Shown: in pieces, positions 23,317-37,041 of the stretch | How the letters are laid out: the number at the start of each line of letters is the position of its first letter | Position numbering within the stretch: the first letter of the stretch is position 1 | Source: Dermanyssus gallinae | Taxonomy: Eukaryota > Arthropoda > Arachnida > Mesostigmata > Dermanyssidae | Assembly (NCBI GenBank): GCA_003439945.1 | Contig: QVRM01005470.1 | Span: 62,001 to 126,000, forward strand | Direction of reading: 5' to 3' | DNA: 64,000 nucleotides | Position numbers and translations under genes: made by a program | Notes under the pieces: model-generated | The model's input: the letters and a program-made list of their open reading frames with translations, nothing else | Databases searched by the model: none | What the model was told of the DNA's origin: nothing

Positions 23317-25224
23317 CACTGTCTAGCTGTGAAGCGTCAAAGTGTGTCGCAATCGCCACTCGGTAAAGCCGCGCTGAGACGGGATGCAAACACCTGTACA
23401 AATAATTTGCGCCTTATAAATAGTTCTTGTTTAACAGAAAGCGATTCATACGGTTTTTAGACTCGTTATGTCACCCGATTCTTGAATTTAACTGCAGACA
23501 GATATCTTGCTCCCTACATCGCAAGTACATATAGCTTAGTTACGTACACAACAGTTTGAAAGTGCATAGCAAGCGCAGGCCATCATCTAGAAAGAAATGA
23601 CTCTTTGCTACTTCAGGTTGCTGTCGATACTTTTGCTCTCGCTTAAAGTCCACTATGATGTGAAGAGAGAACTCATAATGTTGGTGCTACGAGTCGCTAC
23701 ATGCATTGCGAGTCCACCTGCTATCTTTTACAAAATGACGTTTTTAACCGTTAGCAAATGAGCCAACATTACGTTTATCAGACAAAGTAACTCCTCTGGT
23801 TGGCCGTTTTGTCCAAAGAGAGCCAAAAAACCTGATCACCTATCGACATAGCCGCCGCAGCCAGCCTAATTAAGGTCCGGACCATGTTTAGGATAAAATA
23901 TGTTCCGCTAGAGTTCGAGCGCGGACAAGTTATGCTATGCACTTCAGTAGTCGTTGTTGTGGCATCATTTTGCTCCGTTGCCAAAACACCCTAGGCGAAA
24001 AGCTTTTGAAGGTTTGGCTGGTCTAAAAGAACACTAACATTATTATTAATAATGTAATCAAGGCTACAAGTGCTGAGGCGTATATCCTGTATAATTCGAC
24101 CCGACACTATGTACTATATGACTGGCTGTGTCTGTGTGTGTGTGTGTGTGAAAATAAGCGTTGGCTCTGAAGTTCTGCACGAAGAGGTTGCTCAAACTGG
24201 GACTCTGGATGTGTCTCTTCGAGTGTCTATGTGTGTGTGTGGTCGGGGGTTTAGGGCTGTCCATATCTAGAAGGAAAGCGGTAGGCCGTAGGGGGTACGT
24301 TCCAGATGAATCGCAAGATGGATGAATTCTACGATGTGCTGACTTGGTAGTTGTACGGCAGAGACCGGCGAAAACTCGAGCAGCATAGAAGGCCGAACCC
24401 TAGAATTCGGCCTTATTCTGCACACAGATAATATTGTTGACCTTCCTCTCTTGCTGCGCCTGCCGTTACCGCCGCGCCGCTGGTACCGCCTCCCCTTAAG
24501 TCCTTCTCTACCCATCTTCTTTCGGCAGCGGCTGCGGCGACGGGCGCAATCGGAGGTGGCCTAGGGGACAACGAAAGATAGAGCGTACGATGCAAGAGCA
24601 AGATTCGGACGAAAGAGAGAGAGAGAGATATGTAGAAATGAGCAGGAAAAGAAATCGGGGTGGGTGGGCAGTAAAACAGGGAGAGAGAGAGAAAATTCCT
24701 TTACAAACGGCTAGACGAGGTGCATGACAACCCTAACTTGAAAAAGTGTATAACAACAACGTGGAGGATAGTATGGCGATAGCGCCGCCCGGCACCTCCG
24801 TTGTCCCGGAACCGCGAGACCTTGTCGGCAAAACGACCGACCAACCACGCAGAATGAAGAATGACTCCGTATATAGGACTTCGTACACCGGACCTCAGGC
24901 GCTGGCGCGCACTTATCAAGCTGGGGCTACGAACAACTACAGCGACCGTCGCTTCTATTACTTCTCTCGGTAACAGCTACTATTACAACTTTTACTACTA
25001 TTACAACTATTGCTGCTGCTGCTACTGGCGCTGCCGCTAGTGGCAATAACTGACGAACTGACACAGTTAAGAAAGTTCATAACGTGAGTACGACGCATAC
25101 AATACGACCGCACTATGCGGTATAAAGGTCGTGGGATCTTGTCGTTCAACCCACAACGAAAGTCAACGCAGTATTCAAGTCGTTTCCGATCCCTCTACAA
25201 TAAAGACCGCTCTTCTTACTATTA
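23317..25224. other. No gene recognised; (TG)n and (GA)n microsatellites
   Basis: Simple repeats include (TG)n at about 24129-24150, (GA)n at about 24617-24629, and (CTG)n/(CTA)n triplets at about 24965-25030. A 75-codon ORF at 24746-24973 is not simple sequence and ends in front of gtaaca, but I cannot support it as an exon. Confidence 0.35.
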
Positions 25225-26501
25225 GGTAAGTCAAAAAGTTCGTCGGCTTTCTGGGACCACATTTTTGAAATTCCCGCGCTCTGCAGCAGGGCCGCCTGAG
25301 AGTGCGGCTGGGTGTTTACATTCAGGAGCAGACCCGTGGCGGCGCGACGGTATACCGGTTCCAGTTTTACCGTTTCGTTTACGGAATTGGCAGCTGTTTG
25401 CAATGGAGGACAAAAATACGCATTTTCGACACATTATGTTGTTCTCCTACCGTGAAGGCATAAGTGCAGCGCAAACAACCCGGAGGATATGTGCAGTCTA
25501 CGGCGAAAACGCAGTACACAAATCCACAGTCGAAAAGCGATTCGCCCGTTTCAAAGCTGGAAACTTCAATCTTGAAGATGAACCGAGGTCAGAACGACCC
25601 AATGTTGTGGAGACCGACGAAGTCATAAGCCTGGTTACTTCGAACCCAGGTTTGACCATAAAATAAATTGAAGATGTAACGGGAGTCTCCCACGGAACCG
25701 TTTGGAATCGCCTCCATGATGCAGGTTTCTCGTGCAAGCGGAATATCTGGCTACCACACGACCTCAATGATAGGCAGCTTGAAGGGCGAGTCGATACCTG
25801 TCACGCACTCCTCCGGAAGAACTCGAATGAGCCATTTCTGAGGAGATTGATAGCCGGCGATGAAAAATGGATACTCTACAGAAACGTAACACAGAAAAGA
25901 AGTTGGGTCTTCAGAGGTTCTCAGGCCGCAGCTATCACTAAACCCGAAATTCATCAGAAGAAGGTTATCTGTGCTGCTGGTGGGACTGTAAGGGCGTCGT
26001 GTATTTTGAGCTGCTTCCAATGGGTCAGACGATCAACTCCGTCGTCTACTGCAGACAACTCGAAGATTTGAAGGCTGCAGTAGCAACGAAGCGCCCGGAA
26101 TTGTCAAACAGGTGGAGCGTCACTTTTCAACATGATAAGGCGACACCACACAAAAGTTTGGCCACCCGGCAAAAATTGGCGGAGTTTGACTGGGATGTGC
26201 TGCCGCACCCAGCTTATAGTCCCGACCTCGCACCATCTGATTATCACTTGTTCAGGTCTCTCCAGAACTCCCTTGATGGCACAACATTTGAATCTTTGGA
26301 GGCTATAAAAAATCACCTCACTCAGTATTTCGACGAGAAGGACAAGACGTTCTGGGAGAAAGGAATCATGGATCTACCGAGGCGATGGGCGAAGGTTATC
26401 GAACAAAACGGTCAATATATTATTGAATAAAAATACTGTTGTCTGCATAAATAAGGCTCTTTAAAATCGGGTAAAAAAGCCGACGAACTTTTTGACTTAC
26501 C
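25225..26501 (+). mobile_element. Mariner transposon, full length (1277 bp), broken
   Basis: Precise ends: TA at 25223-25224 and TA at 26502-26503 flank inverted terminal repeats that begin ggtaagtcaaaaagttcg and share about 23 bases perfectly. The length and TA target duplication are standard for mariner. The terminal repeats differ from those of the other mariners in this window, so it is a separate lineage. It carries one transposase gene with two lesions. Near-perfect terminal repeats suggest it is comparatively young. Confidence 0.95.
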
Positions 26502-29500
26502 TAATACGACTACCACTTCTGCTGCGGCTGAAAAAATAAATACTTTTCGGGCTAACCTCCAGCCAAGATTTAGGGTCCCCTAAACTGCTTTTCGCATTGC
26601 TTTATTTTTACTGCTACTATTGCTACTACTACTACTTCTACTATCAATACTAACTACCGCTATTGCTAGCGCAGTTATTGGTGATGAACGCTGTCAAAGG
26701 GTGTCTGTTTGCAGTTGTTTAACTTGATGTTTTCGTTTCTTTTCTGCCGCTGTGCAATGACGTAGTCGGATCAGTTATGGAGCAAAGAAAACGTAATGCA
26801 AGCCGCTTTGCAAGTGGCTTGCATGTATTGCCTGCCCAATAAAAAGCGACGACTTGGGTTTGTAACATCATGTTTCATTGTGCTAATGAACGCATCTGAT
26901 TCGCCAATTTTCCGCCGCTGCAAACTGTTATTAATCACTCGCCGCCATCTTTGACGCTGGTCACGTTGAACTACGTACGAATTTACTAAACCTACTATTC
27001 AGTTCAACTGTTAATCAATGTGTTAATGAATTTCCACCACTAATATTCCATAGCGTATTCGAGTAGCGTACGCAGGGCACAGCGTACCTCACGCTAGACT
27101 GGGCTTGTACAACACACCATTGGAAGGCAGTGAAGCCTATGAAAGCATTAGCAAAACAAATAAGGTTCAAGCTCATTCGTGAAGGTGTCTCAAGTTATTC
27201 GGCGGCTGCTTTGTAGTGGCATCGATAAACTACAACAACAAATTTGAAATTATTTTATTCTTGTTCACCGTGGAAGGCCGACTCATCCGCGCTAAATGTG
27301 TCGGCATTGCATTTTTCGCTTCGGACGCGACCGAACCACCGCATTGCGCCACGATCGCACTTTGTTTCAGGCTCGTGGAGCGCACAAATTTTCGCTAGTG
27401 TGGTAAATACCATGGATTGCGAAATATGTTGAGTTTAGCATTGCCCATGAAGGTTGGAGTGTTATATCGAGACCCATCGATGCATCTAAATGCCTTTGTT
27501 TGTCATTTGTGCAGGGGATCAACAGTTGAGCGGAATGCTCTACCATATAGCGGCTGCATCTACCGTATGTGTGACTCTACAAGCGAGAGGTACACTATTT
27601 TATGGACCACAGCCGAGACAACAGATCGTAATCGCATCAATAAGCATATTTATGTTATATCCTGGACCAGCAAACCCACTTATTTATACGTGGATACTCG
27701 TAATAAGGCCGAACACGAGTTGTAATGTATATCAGAATTAATATAAGCCCGTTTTATGACATCTAATTACTGGCATTCGTAATACTCCCCACATTCGCAA
27801 TAATCGATTAATTTCGATGCGGCCTTGCATAGTGAGGCAATACTCTCCCTCGTAGAAACAAAACTGTGCCTCCTAAAACAGTGGCTGCCTTGCTCCTGAT
27901 AATCTTACACTCAACATATTGCTTTCGATGGGTTAATTAAAACTTAATAAACTGTAAATCCTAACATTTTATACTAACTTGGTGTGTTTTGTTAATTCAT
28001 GTTTGAAGATTTACAGTGTCAAACGCTTTACTAAAATCACAGAATGTTGCTGCACATAAATCGCCACTTTTGGTGCGTCTGTGATGTAAATGATCATTGC
28101 AGCAGCTGCCGATTCGCAACTTCGAATCCGTTCCTTTTAAAATCCGTATTGGTTGCTGCTTAATAAAAATGTTAGTTTTCAAAAATAAATTTGTTTGGAT
28201 AATACTTTTTCTACTATTTTAATATTGGAGTGAGATTGACTTATAATGGCTAATTTTGGAATATGAAAATATCAGCAAAGTCTTATTTGTGAATTGCTAT
28301 TAGGTGTCAGTCATTTTTTATTAGGACTGTGTTTTATTCTTAAAGGTTGAAAAGATGTACACTTTTTCAACAACTGGGTGCAGGCACTCTGTAAGAAAAA
28401 TTGGCGTCATTGGCCGAATCTGTTCCATTCTTTATATAGTTTTCATTCAGGCGTTCGCTCCTGGTTTGCATGAATGTTTAATCTTTTGAATTTAATAAAG
28501 AATATTAGATTGATTTAGTAAAATGAAACCCTTAATATCCTCAGATCCTACTCTGTACTAGTCCAGATTGGCTCGTTGTCGGTACCTTTTCGCAATATCA
28601 GTTTACCGGTTTCCTGATTTAACAGAATTTATAGTTGAGTTCTGCTTTTTTTTCTGCACGGCCAGTTAGCGCAAACGCTTCAATTCCTTCAGAACCTGCC
28701 TGAAGGCCAACATCTTCGCAATATCAGTTTACCGGTTTCCTGATCTAACAGAACTTAAAGTTGAGTTCTGCTTTTTTTCTGCACGGCCAGTTAGCGCAAA
28801 CGCTTCAATTCCTTCAGAATCTGCCTGAAGACCAACATCTTTGTACCGGCAGGTCGAAATCACAGTTGTTTTGCCGTAAGAGCCTAGTGTTCTTGGCTAT
28901 TTTTTTATATTTAGCCAAAAGATAAATGCATCCAGCATGCGCGATCAAGGCATTCGGCTACGATGCCCTGTACTTGGATCCCAGCCACCGCGTTGTTTTG
29001 TCTCTTCGAGGTGCCGCTAAGACGGCGCCATCGATCAACTGACAGCCGGTCTGGGTCCAATCCGTTAAATAACCACCTCAGCCGGTAATGTGGCAATCCG
29101 TTAAATTACCACCGCCAGCCGATAAGGTTGGCTGAGTGGGGAAATCCAGTAGCCTCTACGTTGCTCCTGTGTGAGTGGCACCCCTGTGTAAGTGGGTCAA
29201 TCGAGCTCTCAGGGAGCAATTTGTCACATTCAATAAATGCACCTAAATTTTCAAGGGCTTCAAGGGTTCCGTGGCAATCAACTCATTTGACCGCGTTCAT
29301 TAATCGGCACTCGTCTTAAACTTCGTCTGAAAGAGAGTCCTCAGTTGATTTAGCTAAGCGCCACAAAACTTGTTCATCATTTTTGCACGGGACATATACA
29401 TAATCAGTGAAATTTTGTCAAAAAATGCAATAGTTCCCGAAGGCGAGCTGTGGTAAGCTTTGGTGATGATCGTTTGTCGCGACTCGTTGTTCTACTTGCG

Positions 29501-32500
29501 TAACTTTACTAAGAAAGCTGTCACCTCTTTGAGAAAGTCTTCTGAAAAAGTCTTCTCTGAACCCAATGGTTGTATCCACAATGACTAATGACGATGGAAG
29601 GGGCAATACGATCTTGCAAGACTTTGTCGGCTTCTTTCAACATGGACGATATGTCGATTATCCGATCGTATGCACAACCACTACTGTCTTCTTAGAGAGT
29701 TGGTTCACTAGATTTACTCTCATCGCTTTAAGGCTGTGGTCTCCCACAATGAGTACGCACTTTGCTTGACGTTGTAGTCGTTATCTCTGCTGATGAAGCA
29801 TCTGTGTTGTTTGACGTCCACTTTGCTCTACGTGCATATCCGCCGTCCCAGTGCCAGGCCTTGCGCGCCATTTGTTGAAGTTGTGTGCTAGGCATGTGGT
29901 GAATTTACGTTCTAGCATGCGCCCTCTATTGAGTAGTTACAACATGGCTGTTGTTACTATTGGTATTGCGATTATTGTTCGCAGTTTGATTTTCGGAGCG
30001 CATTTTTTGCATATCTCGTAATTCATCCTACATGAGAAGGATGCAGCTGTGAGCTGTAAACGACAGTCAAATCGGTTCGTATTATAAAGGTTGTAACCGC
30101 AGTTGATGTTTCTGTTGTTCTGCGCCTACCGCGCACTTCGTTGGATAAGGATAGGCGCGTACCAGCGGCCCTAACTTGAAACGAATGTTCTTGCGCATAT
30201 ATAATATAGTGTATATGTATCAGAACATTCGTATTCGTATATTACACTCACATTGTCGTTTTAGCTTTTCAATAGTCGCTCCTCACACAGGCACTCGTTT
30301 TCATAGGAGTAAGTACTTCACATAGGAGTAAAGACATTTACTTATTTTTATATGTGTGTATGCGTTGTTAGATAAACTTCTTCTTTTGCAAGTGGTGATC
30401 CACTTTTCTTTAACGAAATCCTCGCGTCTGTTAGCAGGGTGTGCGTCGCGCTCATATTTGCTGACATTTTAAATAAATCGTATATATTCGGTATGTTAAT
30501 TGCGAATGCATGATTAAATTTGCCATTCGTGATGGCAAATTCATTTCATTTTCGAAGATTAGCAAATGTAGGTAGTTTTTTGCAGGACCGAAGCCCAAGC
30601 CCGACCTAATCTCGTGGAGAACCTTCGCCCTCGCATCCGTTAGCAGTCCTCGCGCTCATTCTTATAGACGCTTGAAGCTGAAGCTTATAAACGTATCTTC
30701 TACTGCAGGCGTTGTGTATATAGGGTTGATTTTTTCACCCCTTATAGCCACGCAGATTTTGCATGTCGTTGTCCGCTGCGGGCGTTCCGTTGTCTTTGTT
30801 CTTCTGTTGTTGTCTACAGCACTCCTGCTGCTCTTGGCTGTAGTCCTGTTGTAGTCGTGCTGTTTGGGGCAGTGGCTACACGCGCTTCAACGGGCTCATC
30901 GGTCAAAAGGGGCGCTTCAATCATCCGTGGCTCTAAGAACTCGTGTCTTGATTCGCGGCGAAATATAAAACTCCAGAGCTCAACCATTCTCATAGCTTTG
31001 TTCATAATTAGCTTCCCCTAAAGTTAATGGGCCTTAAAATATCATGAAAACCCAACGATACTGCAGTTACAGTCATAAACATATATGTGAATGTAGATAC
31101 ACAGCACCATCTTAAATACAAGTTAAGCTACTAACTTTTTACCTAACTTCCTCGCAGCACGGACATCGTAGTTTGTACAACCGTTTGTACTGGCGAGTTA
31201 TCAGTAAAATACAAGTCTAAGCTGGTTTCTCTTTATAAGTCGTACAAATATTGTATTCTTTCGTTATACGAACAATTAAACGAATCGAGATTATGTATAT
31301 CTGGTTCTCTCTATACTGGGCTAAATATTTGTTTCCATATTTTTACTTTAGCAGTTCTATTCGAAGTGAAATATTCTGTGTTAAATTTTCGGAAGTAAAC
31401 ACTACGGCAAAATATTTATGCCTGCTCTGCGAAACGAGCTGTATGAATTGCATTTACGCAGTACGGTTAGCAATGACTTAATTTAGATGAACCACCTTTA
31501 TGTGATAAATTCTCATCTACTAGCATTTGCATTGTACCTTCTATTACTACTACTAGTACAACTATTTTGTGTTAGTTGTCGGGAATGCTAAGTTAAACCC
31601 TCCGTTGCTCCCAAGGTCTTTTGGGAACCCTTTGAACATGCCCAACATGAAAACTGTGGTATCGTAAGGGTACTGCTGGTAATTGGCGGGATAAAGTAGA
31701 GGTCTAATCCAGCGATCGTTTGAGTTATTGTTAATATTCGCAATTGCGATGTAATATAAAATAGAAGTACGATACGTACAGGTAGTTCCACAAGTTTTTA
31801 AAATGAAAACCAAGAATTTTCCAAATCTTGTTTTTAATTTTTTCTTATTTGATATACTCCTCGAGAAGCTCAATACACTTTTCCCACCGAGATTTCAGAG
31901 CATTTATACCTCTTGAGTAAAATTCTGCGTCTTTAGACTGAAAATAGGCATTGACAGCAGTTGTAACCTCTTCATTGCTAGAAAAACGCTTTCCACCGAG
32001 ACGATTCTTCAGATGTCTGAAGAGGAAATAATCAGAGGGGGCCAGGTCTGGAGAATAGGAAGGTTGTTCAATAAGTTCGAACCTCAGTTGGGCCAGTTTT
32101 GCCGTTGCTTGCCGCGACTTGTGTGCGGGAGCATTGTCCTGGTGAAACAGGACAACCTTCTTCTGCAAAACGGGCCGTTTCACGATGAGTTCTTGCTTCA
32201 GGCAGTTCAACAGTCTTGCATAATATTCTCCCGTAATCGTTTTACCGCTCTCAAGGTAGTCGACCAGAATTATTCCACGTTGGTCCCAAAAAACCGTAGC
32301 CATCATCTTCCGGCCGATGCCGTTGTCCGCACCCTCTTCGGAGGTCCTTCACCAGGTGCACACGATTGGCGAGATACTTCTTGGGTCTCGGAAGTGTAGT
32401 GATGGACCCAGCTTTCATCGACGGTCACGAATCTGCGTCAAAAATCCGACGGTTTTTTTCGACATCTTGGCCAAATTTCGCTGTGAAGCGGAAACACGCG

Positions 32501-33902
32501 CGTCTGTTTGGCCTTGGTTGAGCAAATGCGACACTCATTTTGCTCTGAGTTTTTTCATCTTCAAGTTCTCGTGCAGGATGAAATGCACACTACCCAAACT
32601 GATCCCCAAGGCCTCCGATATCTCTTAATGTTCACTCGCTTATCTGCGGCAACGATTTTCCGCACTTTTTTCACGTTTTCCTCATCAGTTGCCGTTTTTG
32701 GGCGTCCTGAACGTAGTTCATCCTGGGTGCTCCTGCGACCTCTTTTTAACTCATTAATCCAGTTGGAAACAGTGACAAAATATAGCGCAGAGTCACCGTA
32801 CACCTCGTCTAACTCAGTTTTCACTTGGGTCGCATTCCAACTTTTGAAATAAAAACGCTTGATAACCACTCGAAACTCTTTTTTCTCAATTTTTCAAAAT
32901 CATGCCGATGCGTTGCACGGGAAAAGCGATCAAACGAAATCGCAACGGCCAATCACCATAATATTTTGACTGCTAGCATTCGAAACATTGCCGTTTCCAA
33001 TAGCGGTGAAAGCGCGAAAAAATTCGAATTCTGAAAAGCTCATTTTAAGAACTTGTAGAACTACCTGTACATTGTAACCCTAAAAATATACAATAAATAT
33101 ATACATAGTAGTAGTAGTATATAAAAAAAATACCTTACGTAATGTAGATTAAAAATGCGTGACTTCACAAGACGCATATGTGTGTCACCTAGATTAGATT
33201 AGTTGCTGTAGATATCGTAGAGTTCCTTGCCGCTTTACTATTGGGCAGCCTGGGTGATACGCATTCGCCTTGCGTATTACGCTAAGTCTGAGCCGACTCT
33301 TTTAATAAATGCTGTGACTATGTTGAACGATTTCATTTTGCCATGTTCACTCCGCGCGTTCTAGCTGCGGGCTTAGAGCCGACTGTGTATAGACGGTTCG
33401 AACGTTTCGTAAGTAAATGCTTACTATGCCTGCAAACTCACGAGCTACGGTAACGCGGTGGGTCGCAAACTCATAGCATAATAGATATACAAGGTTACGC
33501 ATTGTCCAACAAACAGGACAGGAAAAATCACGTTATTGCTGCCGAACTAACTCCACCCGATAAAGTTGCAGACGACGGTTGAGAGCAGAAGACGAAAACT
33601 CCTCCCTGCAGTAAAGCTCGGTAAGCTCGCTGTGTGATGCACTGCCTTTTTGCTAGTCATTCACTCAGCCTAAATACACCATATAAGTACGTTCCGCCTC
33701 CGAACACACTTTGACTAGATTTCTCTCGGAAAAACAAAACACAATAAGCCACGACACGGCAAGTGCAATAAACGCGAAATAAAACCCTATTTGCTCCAAG
33801 CTACTCCTTTAGGAGGAGGCCGCTTTGATTAACTGAACGTATAATGGCGCTTGTTGTATTGTAAACCTTGATAAGATAAACTTTGAACTCTATTTTGTCA
33901 TG

Positions 33903-33945
<43 letters not shown>

Positions 33946-34781
33946 CATTATTGTAGCCGTTTCCCGCGTGAGTGGCGAAGCGATAAAAAAAAATCCATGA
34001 CGTAGGCGGATCACAAGAAAATCTACTGTAGCTATCTAATGTATCGTGCTATGGGCACCACGAAGGAAGAAAACTATTGAGTTAGAATACCAATTTATTA
34101 TGCCTCTGTAGTCCTGAACAGAGCATCAATGGGTAAACAAATGGCGTCCCACTTTGCACTACTCGCACTTTCTAGACACATTCTCTCTCTTACTATCGTT
34201 TGTCACTAATATAATGACATCAAAATTCTAGTGGTAGTCACCGAGTCCTATCAGCGTATTACACCGACGTATCGTTCAACGTACTTTCAATCACATGAAT
34301 ATAATTTGCTACGTGCAACGACACGCGTCGACAATCTTCGTACGCTCCAGTGTATACATTGGTGCAACTCAGCATAATCCTTATTGATAAGGGTTTCGGC
34401 CGTGGCGCATTTTATCATCGAGTAAGTTCCAATTCATGTCAGTCAATTCGCACACCCGGCATGATGACAGTACGATTGCAAATTTGTACTAATGAGCTCT
34501 CAGGTTTTTTAACAATCAGTACAACGACTGTATTCAGTACAGCAATTATCCTCGTAATCTGACTAACGATGTAGTAGCTGGCGGTCTCCGAGATTAGACC
34601 GTAGTGAAGTAGCGTTGTCTCGCCGAGATTAGGCCGAGAAGTAAGGCCTATGTCGGCGGGTCGGGTCGAGCGAACGTCGCTGTAGACCTCCCGGCGCAAA
34701 CACGATCATACGTGCATGCGGCTACGCTGCTTGAGCGGGCAACCGCTCTCCTCTTCTTATACGCTGACTCTCCACACACAC

Positions 34782-34829
<48 letters not shown>

Positions 34830-35104
34830 TAAAAGTATTAACGATAGAGTTGATAGTTACAATCACAGTACAATGGTGTGGTCTGACATTACATAATTTG
34901 TTCTGGATGTTAGAGAGGCTCCAACTGTTTCCGTATACACAAATTGTATTCGGCAGAAACGACATACGCATTGCCTAACTCAATTTATATATATATATAT
35001 ATATATAAAAGAAATTTACTGGTATTAAAACCGCGGCCTGATATTTATCGCATTTACTCCAGCATTGTTTGCATTGACATTCGCCTTGTGGTTTATTGAA
35101 GCCC

Positions 35105-35150
<46 letters not shown>

Positions 35151-35199
35151 ATTCACACCTACCCAGGCCGGATCTAATTAAATAAATAATAAGTAATAG

Positions 35200-35231
<32 letters not shown>

Positions 35232-36979
35232 TATATATAGCCTAGGAGACAGATTCTGCGAGTCTTCATGCTATATATACCAGGATTCGTAAATCCGTCA
35301 GTAGCGCTTCTACAAGGGATCGGCATGTCAAAGAACCTCCTAATTATAAGTTCTACGAACAGAGCCTTCTCTCAGTATACAAAGCGGCACGGCCTTTGTA
35401 GCAGTGCCTTACATCGTCAGCCTCGTCTAAGTTGCATATACGATACAAGAGGGAATCAGCTTTACCAAAGCGGTGTAGGTATTACTGAAAGCAGCAACCG
35501 TGGTCCGTTAGCAGTTGCGCGAGTAGGTAGGTAAGCAAGCTATGTTTAAGACTGTAATTTTTTTTAGATCAGAGAATATTGATTTTGTCCAGTATTCAGG
35601 ATGACCCGGCCTGCTTCCCATTACCGGCTCCATTCTGGTAGTCGTGCGCCTCCATAAGGGTGGGGCATATAGAATGATGTTATCTACTACTTTTGCTAAG
35701 AGACGGCGCCGATAGTCGAGAGGATGTTTCGCAGCTCAACAGCTTTTTTGCTGCACAACGCACAAGAAATGTTTCTGTAAGAGCCCTGTCCAGGATCGCG
35801 CCCAGATATTTGACCATGGACGTGAGGATTACAGTGTGCTCTTCCAGGCGAAGGTTTAGCTTTTGTTAAGGGCGCTTCAAACCGCTTAAATAAATTGCTT
35901 CTGTTTTTCCATCGCCGGCGCCTTTGTTTATAAGTACCTGCTTTATGGTTTACGTTTCACAAAAGCGCATTACAGGCATTTTTGATGTTTAAGAAGATGG
36001 CCAGACAATGCGACCGGTTTGCTTTCGACACATTTATCTGTACTTCAGTTATGTGTAGAACCTTGGTGATGATTGAGTGTGTGGAGTGTCGGACTCAGAA
36101 ACCGTGCTGGTTTTCTGACAGCGACTTCTTACCTTCTAGTTCTGTCACCAGTCATCTGTTGATGATGTGCTCAGCTGCTTTAGGTAGACAGGAGGGTATG
36201 CCAATGGATCTCTTTGTGGTTTTCCAGGTTTATACGAAATAAGGGTCACATGTACCGTTTTTCAAGGCTCAGGATAGTACGCGTACTGTCTGCGGGGGGC
36301 CGCATTGGGCCCGGTGCTTTTCATGACCGTAGGCGCTTGGCCACGATTCTGATCTCCTAAACTGAAATTAGCGCAAAGGTAAGATCTGAAGTTCCCTTAA
36401 AAAGCACCGGCTGCGGCAAGGTCGTTGCATTAAGCACTGCTTTCCCTACAGCCTGCCTTATATGCTGGCTGTCGGTCAAACGCTAATCCTATTGGGCACC
36501 CAAAGACCGGCCGTCATTGCTTGTCGTGACTCAGTGCCACTTTTAGTAATATGATATCAGAAGCACCAGCTGAACAGATGGAACTGAGACACAAGACCGG
36601 CCGATGTGTGGTTCATGCAAAACTAACAATTCCAACACACTTTTAAACGTTGCTCGTTAAAGCTGGTTGCCAAAGATTTACTACCGCTCTAGAATGTTTA
36701 GACTTTCCTAGCCTGCAAAAGTGTGGTGGACCCACACGATGAGACCGCTTATTGCGGCTGGATCAAGCATCAGTTTCTGAAACTTCAATTGAAGGAAGCG
36801 GTATAGCGGGGAGTGAATCCGGCCGGACCGGGAGCAATGACTGACTAAGTAGACGCCACAGTAACCATTTTTCATATTGTACTGAGGTGCCTTCTTTTAA
36901 CTGGCAATAGAATAGGGGTTTTTACAAGGTGATTAAAGTGAAGGAGTGTGTTTATGCATTTTCCCTCTGTATATGTATG

Positions 36980-37041
<62 letters not shown>
